This document shows positions 7,527 through 17,308 of a DNA stretch of 64,000 nt, one piece after another. The notes below the pieces were generated by a model. The model was not told where the DNA came from. It made no database searches and saw nothing but the letters and a program-made list of their open reading frames with translations. Position 1 is the stretch's first letter; each line of letters starts with the position of its first letter. The position numbers and the translations under genes are program-made. The stretch spans positions 186,001 through 250,000 of the forward strand of contig NZ_JAERRF010000007.1 of the NCBI RefSeq assembly GCF_016741875.1. Direction: 5' to 3'. This DNA is from Streptomyces coffeae (GTDB lineage Bacteria; Actinomycetota; Actinomycetes; Streptomycetales; Streptomycetaceae).

Positions 7527-9140
7527 TCAGACGTCTCGGAGGGCCTCGGTCGCCCACTGAGGATCGTTCATGTGCTGCCATCCAGCGAACTCAACCCTCC
7601 TCGCACCACGAGAGCCGTACTCGGCAGGACGGCTGCCGAGCATGCATTCGCCGACCGAGGACTCGCGGCGCCAGTCCAGACCGAAGATGTCGGCAGAAGT
7701 CTGGATGTCACCGGAGCCCAGACCGCACGGAGCCAGCTGCATGGCCGTGGCAACCAGGTACAGCGTCTGATAGAGAACCCCGACGTGCTTGAGAGTGCTC
7801 GCATAGGCGATGTTGCTGTACTTCCACGCCATGCGCTGGAACCGGGCAGTGATCGTCAGGAGGACGTCCGGGACGACCGCGCCCGCGCAGGCCCGGTACG
7901 CCATCCCCAGCATCGTCTGCAGCGCCTTCTCTTCTTTGTCGATCAGAACGAGCTGATGAGCGGCGGAGTCGTAGTAGTAGACCCCGCGAGGAAGGTCCGC
8001 ACACCGGTTGACGGTGACGTAGACATCGAGGTCACCTGTGGCGCCGCCGGTCGGATAGGGCCGGTCCACTCCTTGGTAGGGAACTCCCGATAGCTCGTCC
8101 GGCCCATAGATCGCGCGCACGCGCTGAACCCGGTACAAGAATTCCCCGAGTTGCCGCGCCGTCATGGGCTGCTCGTCGTAGGCTCGGATGGATTGCCGTG
8201 ACTCCATGACTGCGGTGAACCGAGGATCGTGCGCGAGGATGTCGTCCAGATCCGGGCGGTACAGCGGCGTCGTGGGACCGACGGGGCGCTGCTTCACCGG
8301 AGGTTCGTGCTCGATGTCGCCGATGAAGGAGAACGTGGCGCCGAACGGCTCGTCGTGTCGTCCGAAGCGGCTCCGTGCGTGGAACAGCAGATCATGGAAC
8401 GCCCACTGGCGCAGAACATCGTCCCCGTCTTCCGCGAACCTGGCCTTGTGCTCACCGACTTCCCCACCGGCGCCGACGCCGGACTTCGTGCCGACATCGA
8501 CCACCTTCGCGGCAACGAGGTGCCCCACAACCATGCGCACGGCTTCGAATCCCGGACCGGATGCCTGCCCAGCGGCGAGCCTTGTGACCGAGGTGACCTC
8601 CCCCAGGGCCGACACCACCTCTCGTGCCAGCGGTGACTGCAGCCGCACCCGGAAGAGCGACAGCGGCGATTCCACGACCAACTGGTCGCCCTGGCGCCGC
8701 GCGTAGGCGAACCGGGACAGCCGCAGGGGAAGGGTGTCATCCGGCAACTGCAGGTCGAAGCGGCTCCATCTGCTGATCGGCTCGACCGTGACCAACGGGG
8801 CTGCGTCGCAAGCCACGGACCAGGCGAACAGATGAGCATGCCGCTTCAGCAACGAGGCGAACTGGATCTCGTCGTTCTCGCTGTCGTCGCCCTTCCCGTC
8901 GCGGGTGCGGAGCGTGTCCGTCAGCTCGCTGATCGCCACCGGACCGGCAGCGAGGGCTCGGAGGACCGTGCGGAGCGCCGTACCGGCCCGCGTCGTCCGC
9001 ACCACTTCAACCGCGCCGACGAGCTTCACCCCCTTCTCCTCCGGGACGACCTCGACACCGTTCCGGAAGGCCAGCAATCGGGACGGCCCCGTGGCGGACG
9101 TCGCCGTGGCTACCTGCGTGGCGGCGGAGTTGGTCTTCAT
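7527..9140 (-). CDS. SagB/ThcOx-family (nitroreductase-fold) dehydrogenase
   Basis: Encodes 537 residues from an ATG at 9140 with AAAGGGG 6 bases upstream. Residues about 1-250 form a winged-helix/docking-like N-terminal region as in long SagB proteins. Residues about 310-530 are the FMN-dependent nitroreductase fold: RQSIRAYDEQPMTARQLGEF, then RPYPTGGATGDLDVYVTVNR, GVYYYDSAAHQLVLI, and LVATAMQLAPCGLGSGD. SagB proteins oxidise azolines to azoles in RiPPs such as thiazole/oxazole-modified microcins and related peptides. No YcaO cyclodehydratase or precursor peptide is present here. The gene follows the truncated tandem nitroreductase gene by 30 bp, so the two are probably co-transcribed. Confidence 0.88.
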   Translation of the reverse strand: MKTNSAATQVATATSATGPSRLLAFRNGVEVVPEEKGVKLVGAVEVVRTTRAGTALRTVLRALAAGPVAISELTDTLRTRDGKGDDSENDEIQFASLLKRHAHLFAWSVACDAAPLVTVEPISRWSRFDLQLPDDTLPLRLSRFAYARRQGDQLVVESPLSLFRVRLQSPLAREVVSALGEVTSVTRLAAGQASGPGFEAVRMVVGHLVAAKVVDVGTKSGVGAGGEVGEHKARFAEDGDDVLRQWAFHDLLFHARSRFGRHDEPFGATFSFIGDIEHEPPVKQRPVGPTTPLYRPDLDDILAHDPRFTAVMESRQSIRAYDEQPMTARQLGEFLYRVQRVRAIYGPDELSGVPYQGVDRPYPTGGATGDLDVYVTVNRCADLPRGVYYYDSAAHQLVLIDKEEKALQTMLGMAYRACAGAVVPDVLLTITARFQRMAWKYSNIAYASTLKHVGVLYQTLYLVATAMQLAPCGLGSGDIQTSADIFGLDWRRESSVGECMLGSRPAEYGSRGARRVEFAGWQHMNDPQWATEALRDV

Positions 9141-9170
9141 CGGATGCCCCTTTCGTCGAGCTGTCCGTCG

Positions 9171-10277
9171 TCAGTTGCCGCCATCTGCCGTTTCACGGTG
9201 CGTTCCCCCGTTCCTCAGCGGAGGGCCGACCGCCAGGGCGGTCAGTGGGACGGCCGTGCCCGGGTCGATTCCTGCCCACTGCCGGACGTACTCGGGCGGC
9301 GCAGCGGCCACGTGATAGCCCGTCAGATCTCGTTCAGCCGCTACGAGTGACGCCTCCGCCACAGCTGCCGAGCTGCGCAGCAGCAATCGCCGGTATCCGT
9401 GGGCGCCGTCCCGGCTGACGGCTCGGGGCAACGGTCCCAAAACCGTCACGAGCGCGGATGCGTCGGCACGGCCGGTCCATGGCGCCAGGGTGGTGGGAGG
9501 AAGAGCACCGGGCACCCGCAGAAGTCGCTCGGTGGGGAGGGGGCCGTAACGGTAGACCCCGGATTCGAGCCCGGCGACGCAGTACACCAGCACGACGAAG
9601 GACAACGGGACTTGTTCGGCGTCCGGCCAGCCCTGGCTGGACGCCTGAGAGGCCCTCGCCAGCATGCCCACCAGCACCTCGCCCGTCAGGGCAACCGATC
9701 CGGTTCGGTGACGGGCGGGCTGCCGCCGCCTCCCGACGGTCACCTCGCGGGGCAGGAGAGACATGCCGAGCAATGGCCCGGGAGCTTCCGGCGTCGGTGC
9801 GGGTGCGTTCTCATGCAGCTCGGTCAGGAGATCGGTGACCAGTGCACTGAGACTCTGCGGATCCGCCTCCACCGGGCGTTCGGCCCACTCGTCCGCACCG
9901 TCCGCCGCATCGGCACCGCCGCTGAGATTCCTGGTGCTGCCGCCGGGCGCCACCGCCACTGACGGCTGCTCGGTACCGGCCAGGCCCACGACGGCCAGGA
10001 CCGGTTCGCGGGCAGGGTCCATCCCCAGCAGTCGACTCACCCTGAGGAAGGGAGCCTGCTCACTGAGCGTAGCCCGCCACCCCACGGAGGCAGCCGTCCG
10101 TGCGATGCGGTGCACCGCCGCCCCCGCATCGATCATGCCCGTGCGCAGGGCGGGCGCGAGCCCGTCCGGTCTGACGTGGGTCATTTCCCCGGTCAGGACG
10201 ACCAACATGTCTTCCGCCGTGCCGAGCGCCTGACGCGTCTGGCACACCTTCTCGCGGCTGAACTCTGTCAACGTCAC
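9171..10277 (-). CDS. Tandem nitroreductase (SagB-like), N-terminally truncated
   Basis: If translated from the GTG at 10277 the protein has 368 residues. Homology continues upstream in frame to 10388, where a TAA stop interrupts it. That upstream piece reads TSPHCYLITLGASGLSGGVR then YYDPDEHALV, which is the middle of a SagB fold, and it has no usable start codon. So the first nitroreductase domain has lost its N-terminal half. Residues about 170-360 form a second, complete domain (RRRQPARHRTGSVALTGEVL, ESGVYRYGPL, VVLVYCVAGL, AAVAEASLVAAERDLTGYHV). Tandem proteins of this kind accompany SagB in some RiPP loci. Whether the residual protein is made is unclear. Confidence 0.65.
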   Translation of the reverse strand: MTLTEFSREKVCQTRQALGTAEDMLVVLTGEMTHVRPDGLAPALRTGMIDAGAAVHRIARTAASVGWRATLSEQAPFLRVSRLLGMDPAREPVLAVVGLAGTEQPSVAVAPGGSTRNLSGGADAADGADEWAERPVEADPQSLSALVTDLLTELHENAPAPTPEAPGPLLGMSLLPREVTVGRRRQPARHRTGSVALTGEVLVGMLARASQASSQGWPDAEQVPLSFVVLVYCVAGLESGVYRYGPLPTERLLRVPGALPPTTLAPWTGRADASALVTVLGPLPRAVSRDGAHGYRRLLLRSSAAVAEASLVAAERDLTGYHVAAAPPEYVRQWAGIDPGTAVPLTALAVGPPLRNGGTHRETADGGN

Positions 10278-10429
10278 CAGTGCGTGCTCGTCCGGGTCGT
10301 AGTAGCGGACACCCCCAGACAGGCCCGACGCTCCAAGGGTGATGAGATAGCAGTGAGGCGATGTGGCCCTACGGACGGCACCGAAGACTTAACGTCGCGC
10401 TGTCGCGAGGTGGGCTGTCCATAGGCTGA

Positions 10430-10610
10430 GCGATCGTGGTCGCCCACCGAACGCACCGCGCAGCGGCACCTCTTCACGGCCGGACTGACCGGCATCGGCG
10501 GCGATGACAACCCGCGGGCGGTCGTGGGGCACCGGTTCGGGTTCGCCGAGGACACCGTCCACCTGGCCGCGGCCCTGAGGTCGGAGGTGTCGGCCGGCGG
10601 TGTCCCGGAG
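10430..10610 (+). pseudogene. Orphan plus-strand coding fragment of unknown family
   Basis: Between 10430 and 10610 the plus strand has one frame with near-complete third-position G/C (reading ERTAQRHLFTAGLTGIGGDD, then NPRAVVGHRFGFAEDTVHLA), typical of real Streptomyces coding sequence. It starts after an in-frame TAG with no start codon. From 10611 it runs on open as the antisense of the LAL regulator, with no stop of its own in the fragment. I could not assign a family. It appears to be a gene fragment left by a rearrangement that also cut the neighbouring nitroreductase. The remainder of 10278-10429 carries the 5' relic of that nitroreductase. Confidence 0.35.
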
Positions 10611-13441
10611 TCAATCTACGGATGTGCCCAGCGCGCCAAGTTCGGAGCGCCCGCCGATGCGCATCTTTCGGTAGACGTTGGTGAGATGGAATTCAACGGC
10701 TCGCTGGGTGATGTGGAGGGCTTTGGCGATGTCCCGGTTGGTATGTCCCCGCGCCGCCAGCATGGCGACACGGGTCTCGGCCGGGGTCAGCCCGGCCGCG
10801 CGTGCCCCCTGGGCGCAACGGCTACGGCCGCCGGCGGCGCGTAGCTCGTCGCGGAGTCGATCGCTGAGTGCGTCGGCCCCGCAGCCGCGGGCGAGGTCGA
10901 GCGCAGAGTGGAGCCGCTCCGCTCGCGAGCGTGTGAGTTCCTTCCCGCATGGCGGAGGGCCGCGCCGAGGTCGCCGAGCGCGCGGGCCAGCTCGAGCCGG
11001 GCAGGAGAGCCCTCCAGCACGTCCACCGACGCCGTCAGCAATTCAATGCCCATGCGTCCACCGGTCAGAGCGCCGACGGCACGCATGGCCCTGCCAACCA
11101 CTCCGGGTGTCCCCCATCGCCGCGCAAGCTCCAGTTCCTCCTCAGCCAGCCGACAGGCTTCCGGGCCGTCACCAAGCGCCGCGACAGCCAGGGCTGCCTC
11201 CGAACGCCAGGGGCCGACCGAGGGACTGCGTGCCCCCAACGCGTGCCACCACCTCCCGCACAGCAGCAGATCTTCGCGGCCCCGCCGAGCGTCTCCCAGG
11301 GCCGCATGCAGCCGGCCTCGGCTGTAGAGCACGTAGGTGGACGGCAACGATTCGGGCAGGGGTCCGGCGAGCCCTCTGGCCTGGAGCAATGCGAGGGCGT
11401 TGGAGAACTCGCCTCGTTCGGCAAGAGCTTCCACAAGGGGAGCAACGGCCCAGCTGACCGCGCCGGGCACGAATCCCAGTCCCAAGCTGTCGAAACACTC
11501 CACGGCCGTTTGAGCGTCGGCCCATGCGTCCGTTACCCGGCCGAGCCGCAGCGCGACCTGCGCACGCAGGGACCGCATCACGGCGAGCATCGGGGGAAAC
11601 GCCGCGCACTGAGCGTCCCGAAGACCGTCGTCGCAATGGCGCAGAGCCGACGCCAGCGCGTCCGCGCGGATCAGCGCGAGCAAGGCGAGAGTGGGCGGCA
11701 GGGCTCCGTCGCCCAAGTCCCCTCCGGCCAGGGCCAGTTCAGCAAGATGTACCGTCGTCTCAGCCGACTCACCGAGCTGGCTTGCCTGATAGCTGCGCAA
11801 GGCAGTGACAGTCTGTGCAGGCTCCCCGGCGCGGTCCACCGACTCAAGGTTGGCCAGCCGTGCACACCCGTCCCCAGCGCTGGAGATCTGAGAGACCTCG
11901 AGGGCGACGAGGTCGCTCTCACAATCGACGGCCGCCTGGCTCGGGTGTTCCTGCCCGATCTTGGCCCTTGCTTCTTTCAGCAGAGCGATACCCGTGTCGT
12001 ATCCGGCGGTCAGCCCCAGCGCCTGGGAAGCCGTGCGGGCGGTCTCGACCCACATACGTGGGTCGTCCAGCTTTTCCAGACCGCTCACGAGGTGCTCCAC
12101 AGCTGAGGGAACCTCGACTCCCAGCTCCGTACGGCCGAGCGAGATCAGAGCGGTCGCACGACGATTGTTGTCGAGCGAACCGCGGAGCAACCGGCGAAGG
12201 TACGAGACGGCGGTCCGCTGCCTGCCCTCGATCATTGCTGTCCGGGCCGCGGCATGGAGGACGTCGCAGGCCCAGGGGGCATCCAATGCCGGGCTCTGGA
12301 GGAGGTGGGAGGCGACACTCTCCGCCGATGCCGCGTCCTGGTACAGCAGGCAGGCCGCACGCGAATGGGCAACGGCCCTGTCGACTTCCGCGAAGTCACC
12401 CAGCAGTGCTGTTCTCGCCAATGCGCAGGTGAAGGTCAGCGCATCAGGTGTGCCACTGAGCACACCCGCCCGGGTCAGCGAAGACACCACCTCTGCCGCG
12501 ACGGCGCCCTCCACACCCGCTATCGCCGCAGCCCAATCGAGACGGGCTTGATCGCCCAGCACCGCAACCGCCCTGGCCAGACTCGGGGCATACGGCGATA
12601 CACGACGCATTCGGGAGTACAGCGAAGGAAGCAACTGGGGTACATCAAGATCCCGAAGCGTGGGCGCCACCGCGGCCGTCGGCTTCACCCCGTCATCAGC
12701 CAGCGCGGCGAGCAGCGTGCGGACGGTGGCCGGGTTGCCGCCCGTTGCCACGTGACAGGCCCGCGCGAACGCCTCGTCGGGGGCAGCGCCCAGGAAAGCC
12801 TCTGCCAGGGACCCAGTACTTACCTCGGTCAACGGACCCAGCCGCAGCTGCTGGGCGCAGCTCAGGATCTCGTCGATCACAGAGGTATCGGCGCTCCGTT
12901 CACTTTCGCTGATACTGATCAGCCCGGCGACAGGCAGGTCCTTGCCCGGGCAGAGCAACCAATTCAGCCAATGCAACGACGGCACGTCGGCCCATTGCAG
13001 ATCATCGACCGCGACGAGCACAGGCCGGCGCACAGCGACCATGGCCACCAAGCGAAGCAACGTCTGCAACTCGCCACGGCTCGCGTCTCCCTTGCCATCC
13101 AGGCTCTCTGCCTCGAGCACCTGTATCGCCTCGGCGACCGTTTCCCCCAGCTGCGCGTCCCGGTCCGGCCCCGAGGGGGCGTAGCACACCGGTTCCAAGA
13201 GCTGCCGGACGATACCAAGAGCGAAGTCACGATCGCACGGGCTGGCGCACGCCGACAGGACCACAAAACCTCGATCGCGTGCCGATTGGCAGCCTCTGCT
13301 CAGCACGGTGGTCCGCCCGGTACCGGCGAGCCCCCGGACGACGAGCAGACCGGAGACTCCGCGAGCGGTATTGTCCAGGAGACTCTCCACTCGAGTCAGC
13401 TCAGCATTTCGATCCAGAAGGTGCGACGCCGAGTTGCTCAT
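10611..13441 (-). pseudogene. LAL-type LuxR regulator (AAA ATPase + LuxR HTH), frameshifted
   Basis: The start is the ATG at 13441, with GGAAGGGGGA upstream. The main frame encodes an AAA/LuxR large regulator: P-loop-like GLAGTGRTT at residues 37-45 (Arg43 replaces the usual Lys), Walker B VLVAVDDLQWAD at 141-152, then a long helical repeat region. That frame stops at 10787 without an HTH. The LuxR HTH is intact in another frame from about 10930 to 10611: GLTPAETRVAMLAARGHTNR, then AVEFHLTNVYRKMRI. The 2,831-bp span is one base short of a multiple of three, so a single-base loss near 10930-10950 (around the ACACGCTCGCGAGCGGAGC region) explains it. Repaired, the protein would be about 943 residues, normal for LAL regulators. 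As read, the ATPase part is made without its DNA-binding domain. Confidence 0.8.
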
Positions 13442-13995
13442 CGGTCCCCCTTCCATTCCAGCGAAGCTGCTGACTGTGCCCTTTACAGGTCCACAAGTGG
13501 GAAATTCTTTATCCTGGTCGGTCATATACGCCTTGCGCCTGGGTGCGGGTGAAGTCTCCCTCACACAAGGTCATCCTCGGCGGCGTTGCACACGAGCGTG
13601 GGGCATTGGATCTGACTGAGTCGTTGAGTCGTGGCACCCGAGAGCTCGTCTTGAGGCTTTCGGCAAGGGACAAGGGATAGTTCTGTAGCGCGTCATCAAC
13701 GCTGCTTCGCCTCGGAGAGGAACTGACATGGCGTCCACTTCCAGGGTGCTTCATGAGAACTACGATGCATAGGGTAGAAGTACGTGCTTTCATGCGTGAC
13801 ATGCGCCGATGGCACCCAGTTCGGATTCTCTTTGGCCAGACGCAGTACCAGGGTCCTGATGGAGTGGACGGTACGCGGTCGACCTTCCCCGTTTGGGCAG
13901 AAGCGGCAGCGTCGACGTTGTGGATGAGATGCTGCTGAGCCTCGGTCAGTCCGCACGGCGGGACCTTTGATCGGTGTTCGGTTGTGGGCGGTGTG
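13442..13995. other. Intergenic stretch with a transposase relic
   Basis: This 554-bp gap separates the LAL regulator from the exporter operon. Apart from the integrase-core relic at 13800-13930 no gene is recognisable. The low-GC patch around 13500-13800 contrasts with the surrounding DNA and fits old insertion debris. The promoter of the LAL gene should lie just above 13441 but no clear -10/-35 pair was found. Confidence 0.5.
13800..13930 (-). mobile_element. Relic of an integrase-core (IS3/IS481-like) transposase
   Basis: A minus-strand frame contains GRPRTVHSIRTLVLRLAKEN followed by PNW. In rve-type transposases of actinomycetes the same block (GRPRTVRSIRxLVLRLAxEN, then PxWGYRRIHGEL) precedes the catalytic core. 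The match stops after PNW, where GYRR would follow, and no DDE residues remain. It is a degenerate remnant, not an active element. Confidence 0.6.
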
Positions 13996-15225
13996 TCAGG
14001 CGGATGCGAGGGCTTCGGCCGGTGGGGTGCGGGCGGCTCGGGCCGCTGGATACAGGCCGGCGCATGCTCCCGTCGCTGCTGCTGCGGCGACGCCTGCGAG
14101 GACGGCCTGGGCCGGGAGTGTGACCGGCCAGTTCCGGTCCAGTGCCCAGCCGACGCTGACGGTCAGGCCGAGTGCCACCCCGGTCAGCCCGCCGAGGCCG
14201 GACAGCACGACCGATTCGGTGAGGAACTGCAGTCGGATCTGGCCGCTGCTGGACCCCAGGGCGCGGCGCAGCCCGATCTCCGATCGTCGCTCCAGTACGG
14301 AGATCACCATGGTGTTGGCGACGCCGACGCCGCCGACCAACAGGGCCACCCCTCCCAGGCCGAGGAGCAGGTTCTCCAGGGTGGAGTCGATCTCCTGCTT
14401 GAGATCCAGTGTGTCGGAGGGACGGCTGACCTGTACTTCCTCCGGGTGAGCGGGGTTGGCTGTACGGCCCAGGAGGGCGCGGACATCGGTGACCGCCTCA
14501 TCGGCCGACCGGGTGTAGATCGTGGTCGGGTGGCGGTCGAAGTGGAGCCGGGTGGCCGCCGCTTCCCAGCCCACCAGGGCCGAGCGGTCGATCTCCGGTG
14601 CCAGGGGGACGGGTTGGAGAATGCCGGCCACGGTGAACCACTGTCCGCCGAGGTAGACCGGGGTGCCGGGGGTGTCGATGCCGAGCCGGTCGGCCGCGAC
14701 GCTTCCGAGGACGACCGCTGGATATTTCGCGGTGGCTTTGTTCAGCCAGGTGCCCTTGCCGACGGTGGCGCCGATCGTGGTGGGCAGGTCGAGCCGGGTG
14801 GCCTGGACCGTGATACCGCCGGTGTCACGCTGGTCGGTCTTGTCGGTGCGGTGCACGGTGGCTCCGGAGACGCTGCCGACGGCGGAGACGGATTGCACCT
14901 GCGCAACCCGGCGGACCATCTCCACGGATTCGGCGGGCAGTTTGGACTGGTTCCCGAACAGGCTCTGTCCGGCGCTGACGGTGAGCAGGTTGGTGCCGAC
15001 CTTCGCGAGTTGGGCTCTTACCTCTGCCTTGCTGCCGGCGGCGATGCCGAAGATGGCGACCATGGCGGCGATCCCGATGGCGATGCCCAGGGCCGACAGG
15101 CAGGCCCGAAGGGGCCGCCCGCGTACGCCGACCAGGCCGACCCGCATCACGTCGCCGGGGGTCAGACGGGTCGGCCGCGGCAGCCGGGCCGGTGTTCGGG
15201 TGGGGGCATTGCTGGTGATGGTCAC
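13996..15225 (-). CDS. MacB/FtsX-type ABC transporter permease
   Basis: Encodes 409 residues. A first membrane helix lies near residues 38-62 ([20 protein letters not shown]), followed by a large extracytoplasmic MacB-PCD-like domain (about 65-270). Three C-terminal helices carry the FtsX motif ([20 protein letters not shown], then [13 protein letters not shown]). The start overlaps the end of the ATPase gene by 4 bp (ATGA). With the ATPase and the adaptor it forms a MacAB-like tripartite exporter as adapted to Gram-positive cells. Substrates of this group include macrolides, peptides and lipids; this one is unknown. It is the last gene of the operon. Confidence 0.92.
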   Translation of the reverse strand: MTITSNAPTRTPARLPRPTRLTPGDVMRVGLVGVRGRPLRACLSALGIAIGIAAMVAIFGIAAGSKAEVRAQLAKVGTNLLTVSAGQSLFGNQSKLPAESVEMVRRVAQVQSVSAVGSVSGATVHRTDKTDQRDTGGITVQATRLDLPTTIGATVGKGTWLNKATAKYPAVVLGSVAADRLGIDTPGTPVYLGGQWFTVAGILQPVPLAPEIDRSALVGWEAAATRLHFDRHPTTIYTRSADEAVTDVRALLGRTANPAHPEEVQVSRPSDTLDLKQEIDSTLENLLLGLGGVALLVGGVGVANTMVISVLERRSEIGLRRALGSSSGQIRLQFLTESVVLSGLGGLTGVALGLTVSVGWALDRNWPVTLPAQAVLAGVAAAAATGACAGLYPAARAARTPPAEALASA

Positions 15226-15959
15226 GGTCCCTCCTCAGCTCCGGCTCCGACCGGCAGCCGCGGAGTGTCGGCGGGCCCCTGGGTGACCGGTCCGGTGTCG
15301 TACTGGATACGGCCGTCGAGGATCTCCACCCGGCGCGGGAGCGAGCGGGCGATGGCGCGGTCGTGGGTGATGACGGCGATCGTGGTGCCCTCGGCGTTGA
15401 GTTCGCGCAGGAGTCGCATCACCCCGGTGCCGGAGTGGGAGTCCAGCGCGCCGGTGGGCTCGTCGGCCAGGACGATCGCCGGCTTCGCCACCAGAGCGCG
15501 GGCGATGGCCACCCGCTGGCGTTCGCCGCCGGAGAGTTGGTGTGGCCGGTGGGTGAGCCGGTGGCCCAGTCCGACACGGTTCAGTGCCTCCGCGGCGAGC
15601 TGTCGGCGTTGCCGCAGGGGCACACCGTGGTAGAGCAGACCGGTGGCGACGTTCTCCAGCGCCGACAGGTGCCTGGTGAGGAAGAACTGCTGGAAGACGA
15701 AGCCGATCCACCGACTGCGTATGGCTGACAGGTCGCGGTCGGCCAGCTGGGCGATGTCATGGCCGCGTAGCCGGACGGTTCCGGTGGAGGGCCGGTCCAA
15801 TGTGCCCATCAGCTGCAACATCGTGGACTTGCCGGATCCGGAGGGGCCGACCACGGCCAGCAGTTCTCCGGGCCACACCCGCAGTGAGACCTCCCTCAGC
15901 GCGTGAACGCCTCCCGGGTAGGACTTGCCGACGCCGTCCATCTCGATGACGGGGATCAT
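15222..15959 (-). CDS. MacB-type ABC transporter ATP-binding protein
   Basis: Encodes 245 residues. Walker A is GPSGSGKST (about residues 38-46), the Q-loop lies in FVFQQFFL, the signature is [16 protein letters not shown], Walker B is [12 protein letters not shown], and the H-loop is in [10 protein letters not shown]. The LolD/MacB-like features, including the [13 protein letters not shown] segment, match three-gene exporters. It overlaps both neighbours by 4 bp, upstream with the adaptor gene and downstream with the permease gene, so translation of the three is coupled. Confidence 0.93.
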   Translation of the reverse strand: MIPVIEMDGVGKSYPGGVHALREVSLRVWPGELLAVVGPSGSGKSTMLQLMGTLDRPSTGTVRLRGHDIAQLADRDLSAIRSRWIGFVFQQFFLTRHLSALENVATGLLYHGVPLRQRRQLAAEALNRVGLGHRLTHRPHQLSGGERQRVAIARALVAKPAIVLADEPTGALDSHSGTGVMRLLRELNAEGTTIAVITHDRAIARSLPRRVEILDGRIQYDTGPVTQGPADTPRLPVGAGAEEGP

Positions 15960-17308
15960 GACGAGGGCACCTGCACCTTCATGCCTTCGCGCAGGTGGGG
16001 GCTGGAGACGGCCACCTTGCCGTTGGCGAAGGCGCCGAGCTCGACGGTGACCATACGGGTGGTGTCGTCCTCGCGCACAACCTGGACGGCGTAGGGGCCC
16101 TGGGGTGTGGCGAGCAGCGCGGTGATGGGGACGGCCAGCACCCCCTTGTGCTCGGCGCTGGTGAACAGAACGGTGACCGGTGCCCCGTCGAGCTTGCCTG
16201 CCTCCTGCGGTGTGTCGAGGGTCACCTTTACGGTGATGGTGGCTTTGTCCGTCGTGGCACCGGGATCGTTGCCGGATTGACCACCGGTGTCGCTGTCCGC
16301 CTTGGCGACCGTGCCGACATGGCTCACGTGGCCGGAGGTGGTCTTTCCACCCGGCAGCTGCACCTCGACCGAGGCGCCCCGCTTGGCCAGCGTCGCCTGG
16401 TTCGCCGCCAGTTCGACGGTGACCAACCGACCGGTGCCGGTGGCTTGCAGGATGCTGCCCTCCGCGGTCGCGCCGAGGGCGGCCTCGACCTTGGTGATCC
16501 GGATGGCGGAGGGCTGGACCACCACGTCACCCGGGGTGACCACCCCGGTTCTGGCCAGGCCCTGTGCCTTCTGCCAGCGTTTGACGGCCTGGGATGTGGC
16601 ATCGCTGAAGTGCTTGTCAACCGTGAGGCCGGTGCCGTACCCGAGGGCCTGAAGGTTCTTCTCCAGTTGCTGCACGTCGACTCCGTCGGTCATGCCGCTT
16701 TTCAGCTCGCGCCAGAACGGGGTGGAGCCGTAGAACAGCGGGACGGGCCGGCCGTCACGGCCGTAGACCTGCTTGCCACGCCTGATCGTCTGCCCGTCCG
16801 ACGGCAGCCAGGTGAGGATGTTGGCGCCCCCCTGGGAGGCGTTGTCCTTCCCGGTGCCGGCCGTACCACTCGGTGTGGCCTGGGATCCCGCCTGGCTGGT
16901 CCTGCTGGAGGAGTCGGACGAGGAGGCGCCGGACGACGAGGAGCCGGCGGTGATGGTGCGGGAGCCGGCGAAGCCGAGCTTTCCATCGGCCTTCTCCTGC
17001 TCCACCAGGTCGGTCCGGGTGACCGGAGCGGTCGCCCTGCCGGTGGTCTGGACGGCGTGTTCGGGCTCCTGGCGCGCAAAGGTGAGCAGCGCCACCGTGC
17101 AGCCGCCGGTGACGACCAGGGCAGTACCGCCGATCAGCCAGCCCCGGACCCGTCGCCGCGAACGCGCCGGCGCCCGGGATGCCGCACCGGCTCCGGACGT
17201 CTCGTCCCGCGGTCCCCGGCTGCCGGCTTGGAGCCCGTCCGCAGACCGGGCACCCCCAAGCTCGTCGTGAACCTCTTGTGTGCTGTCCGTTGCAGGTCCC
17301 CTGTTCAT
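15956..17308 (-). CDS. HlyD-like efflux adaptor with peptidoglycan-binding domain
   Basis: Encodes 450 residues from an ATG at 17308 that overlaps the lipoprotein stop (ATGA). After a 70-residue cytoplasmic, charged N-terminus there is one membrane anchor (about residues 72-95, [20 protein letters not shown]). A Ser/Gly-rich linker follows (about 130-180). Residues about 215-275 are a peptidoglycan-binding-1 domain ([35 protein letters not shown]). The rest is a membrane-fusion-protein barrel and hybrid region. In Gram-positives such adaptors link the MacB pair to the cell wall. It belongs to the operon 17829-13996 and is probably controlled by the divergent two-component system. Confidence 0.87.
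   Translation of the reverse strand: MNRGPATDSTQEVHDELGGARSADGLQAGSRGPRDETSGAGAASRAPARSRRRVRGWLIGGTALVVTGGCTVALLTFARQEPEHAVQTTGRATAPVTRTDLVEQEKADGKLGFAGSRTITAGSSSSGASSSDSSSRTSQAGSQATPSGTAGTGKDNASQGGANILTWLPSDGQTIRRGKQVYGRDGRPVPLFYGSTPFWRELKSGMTDGVDVQQLEKNLQALGYGTGLTVDKHFSDATSQAVKRWQKAQGLARTGVVTPGDVVVQPSAIRITKVEAALGATAEGSILQATGTGRLVTVELAANQATLAKRGASVEVQLPGGKTTSGHVSHVGTVAKADSDTGGQSGNDPGATTDKATITVKVTLDTPQEAGKLDGAPVTVLFTSAEHKGVLAVPITALLATPQGPYAVQVVREDDTTRMVTVELGAFANGKVAVSSPHLREGMKVQVPSS

Noticed and set aside
11961..13552. Plus-strand open frames opposite the LAL regulator
   Set aside because: They are shadows; no ribosome site or family match, and the minus strand encodes clear ATPase motifs.
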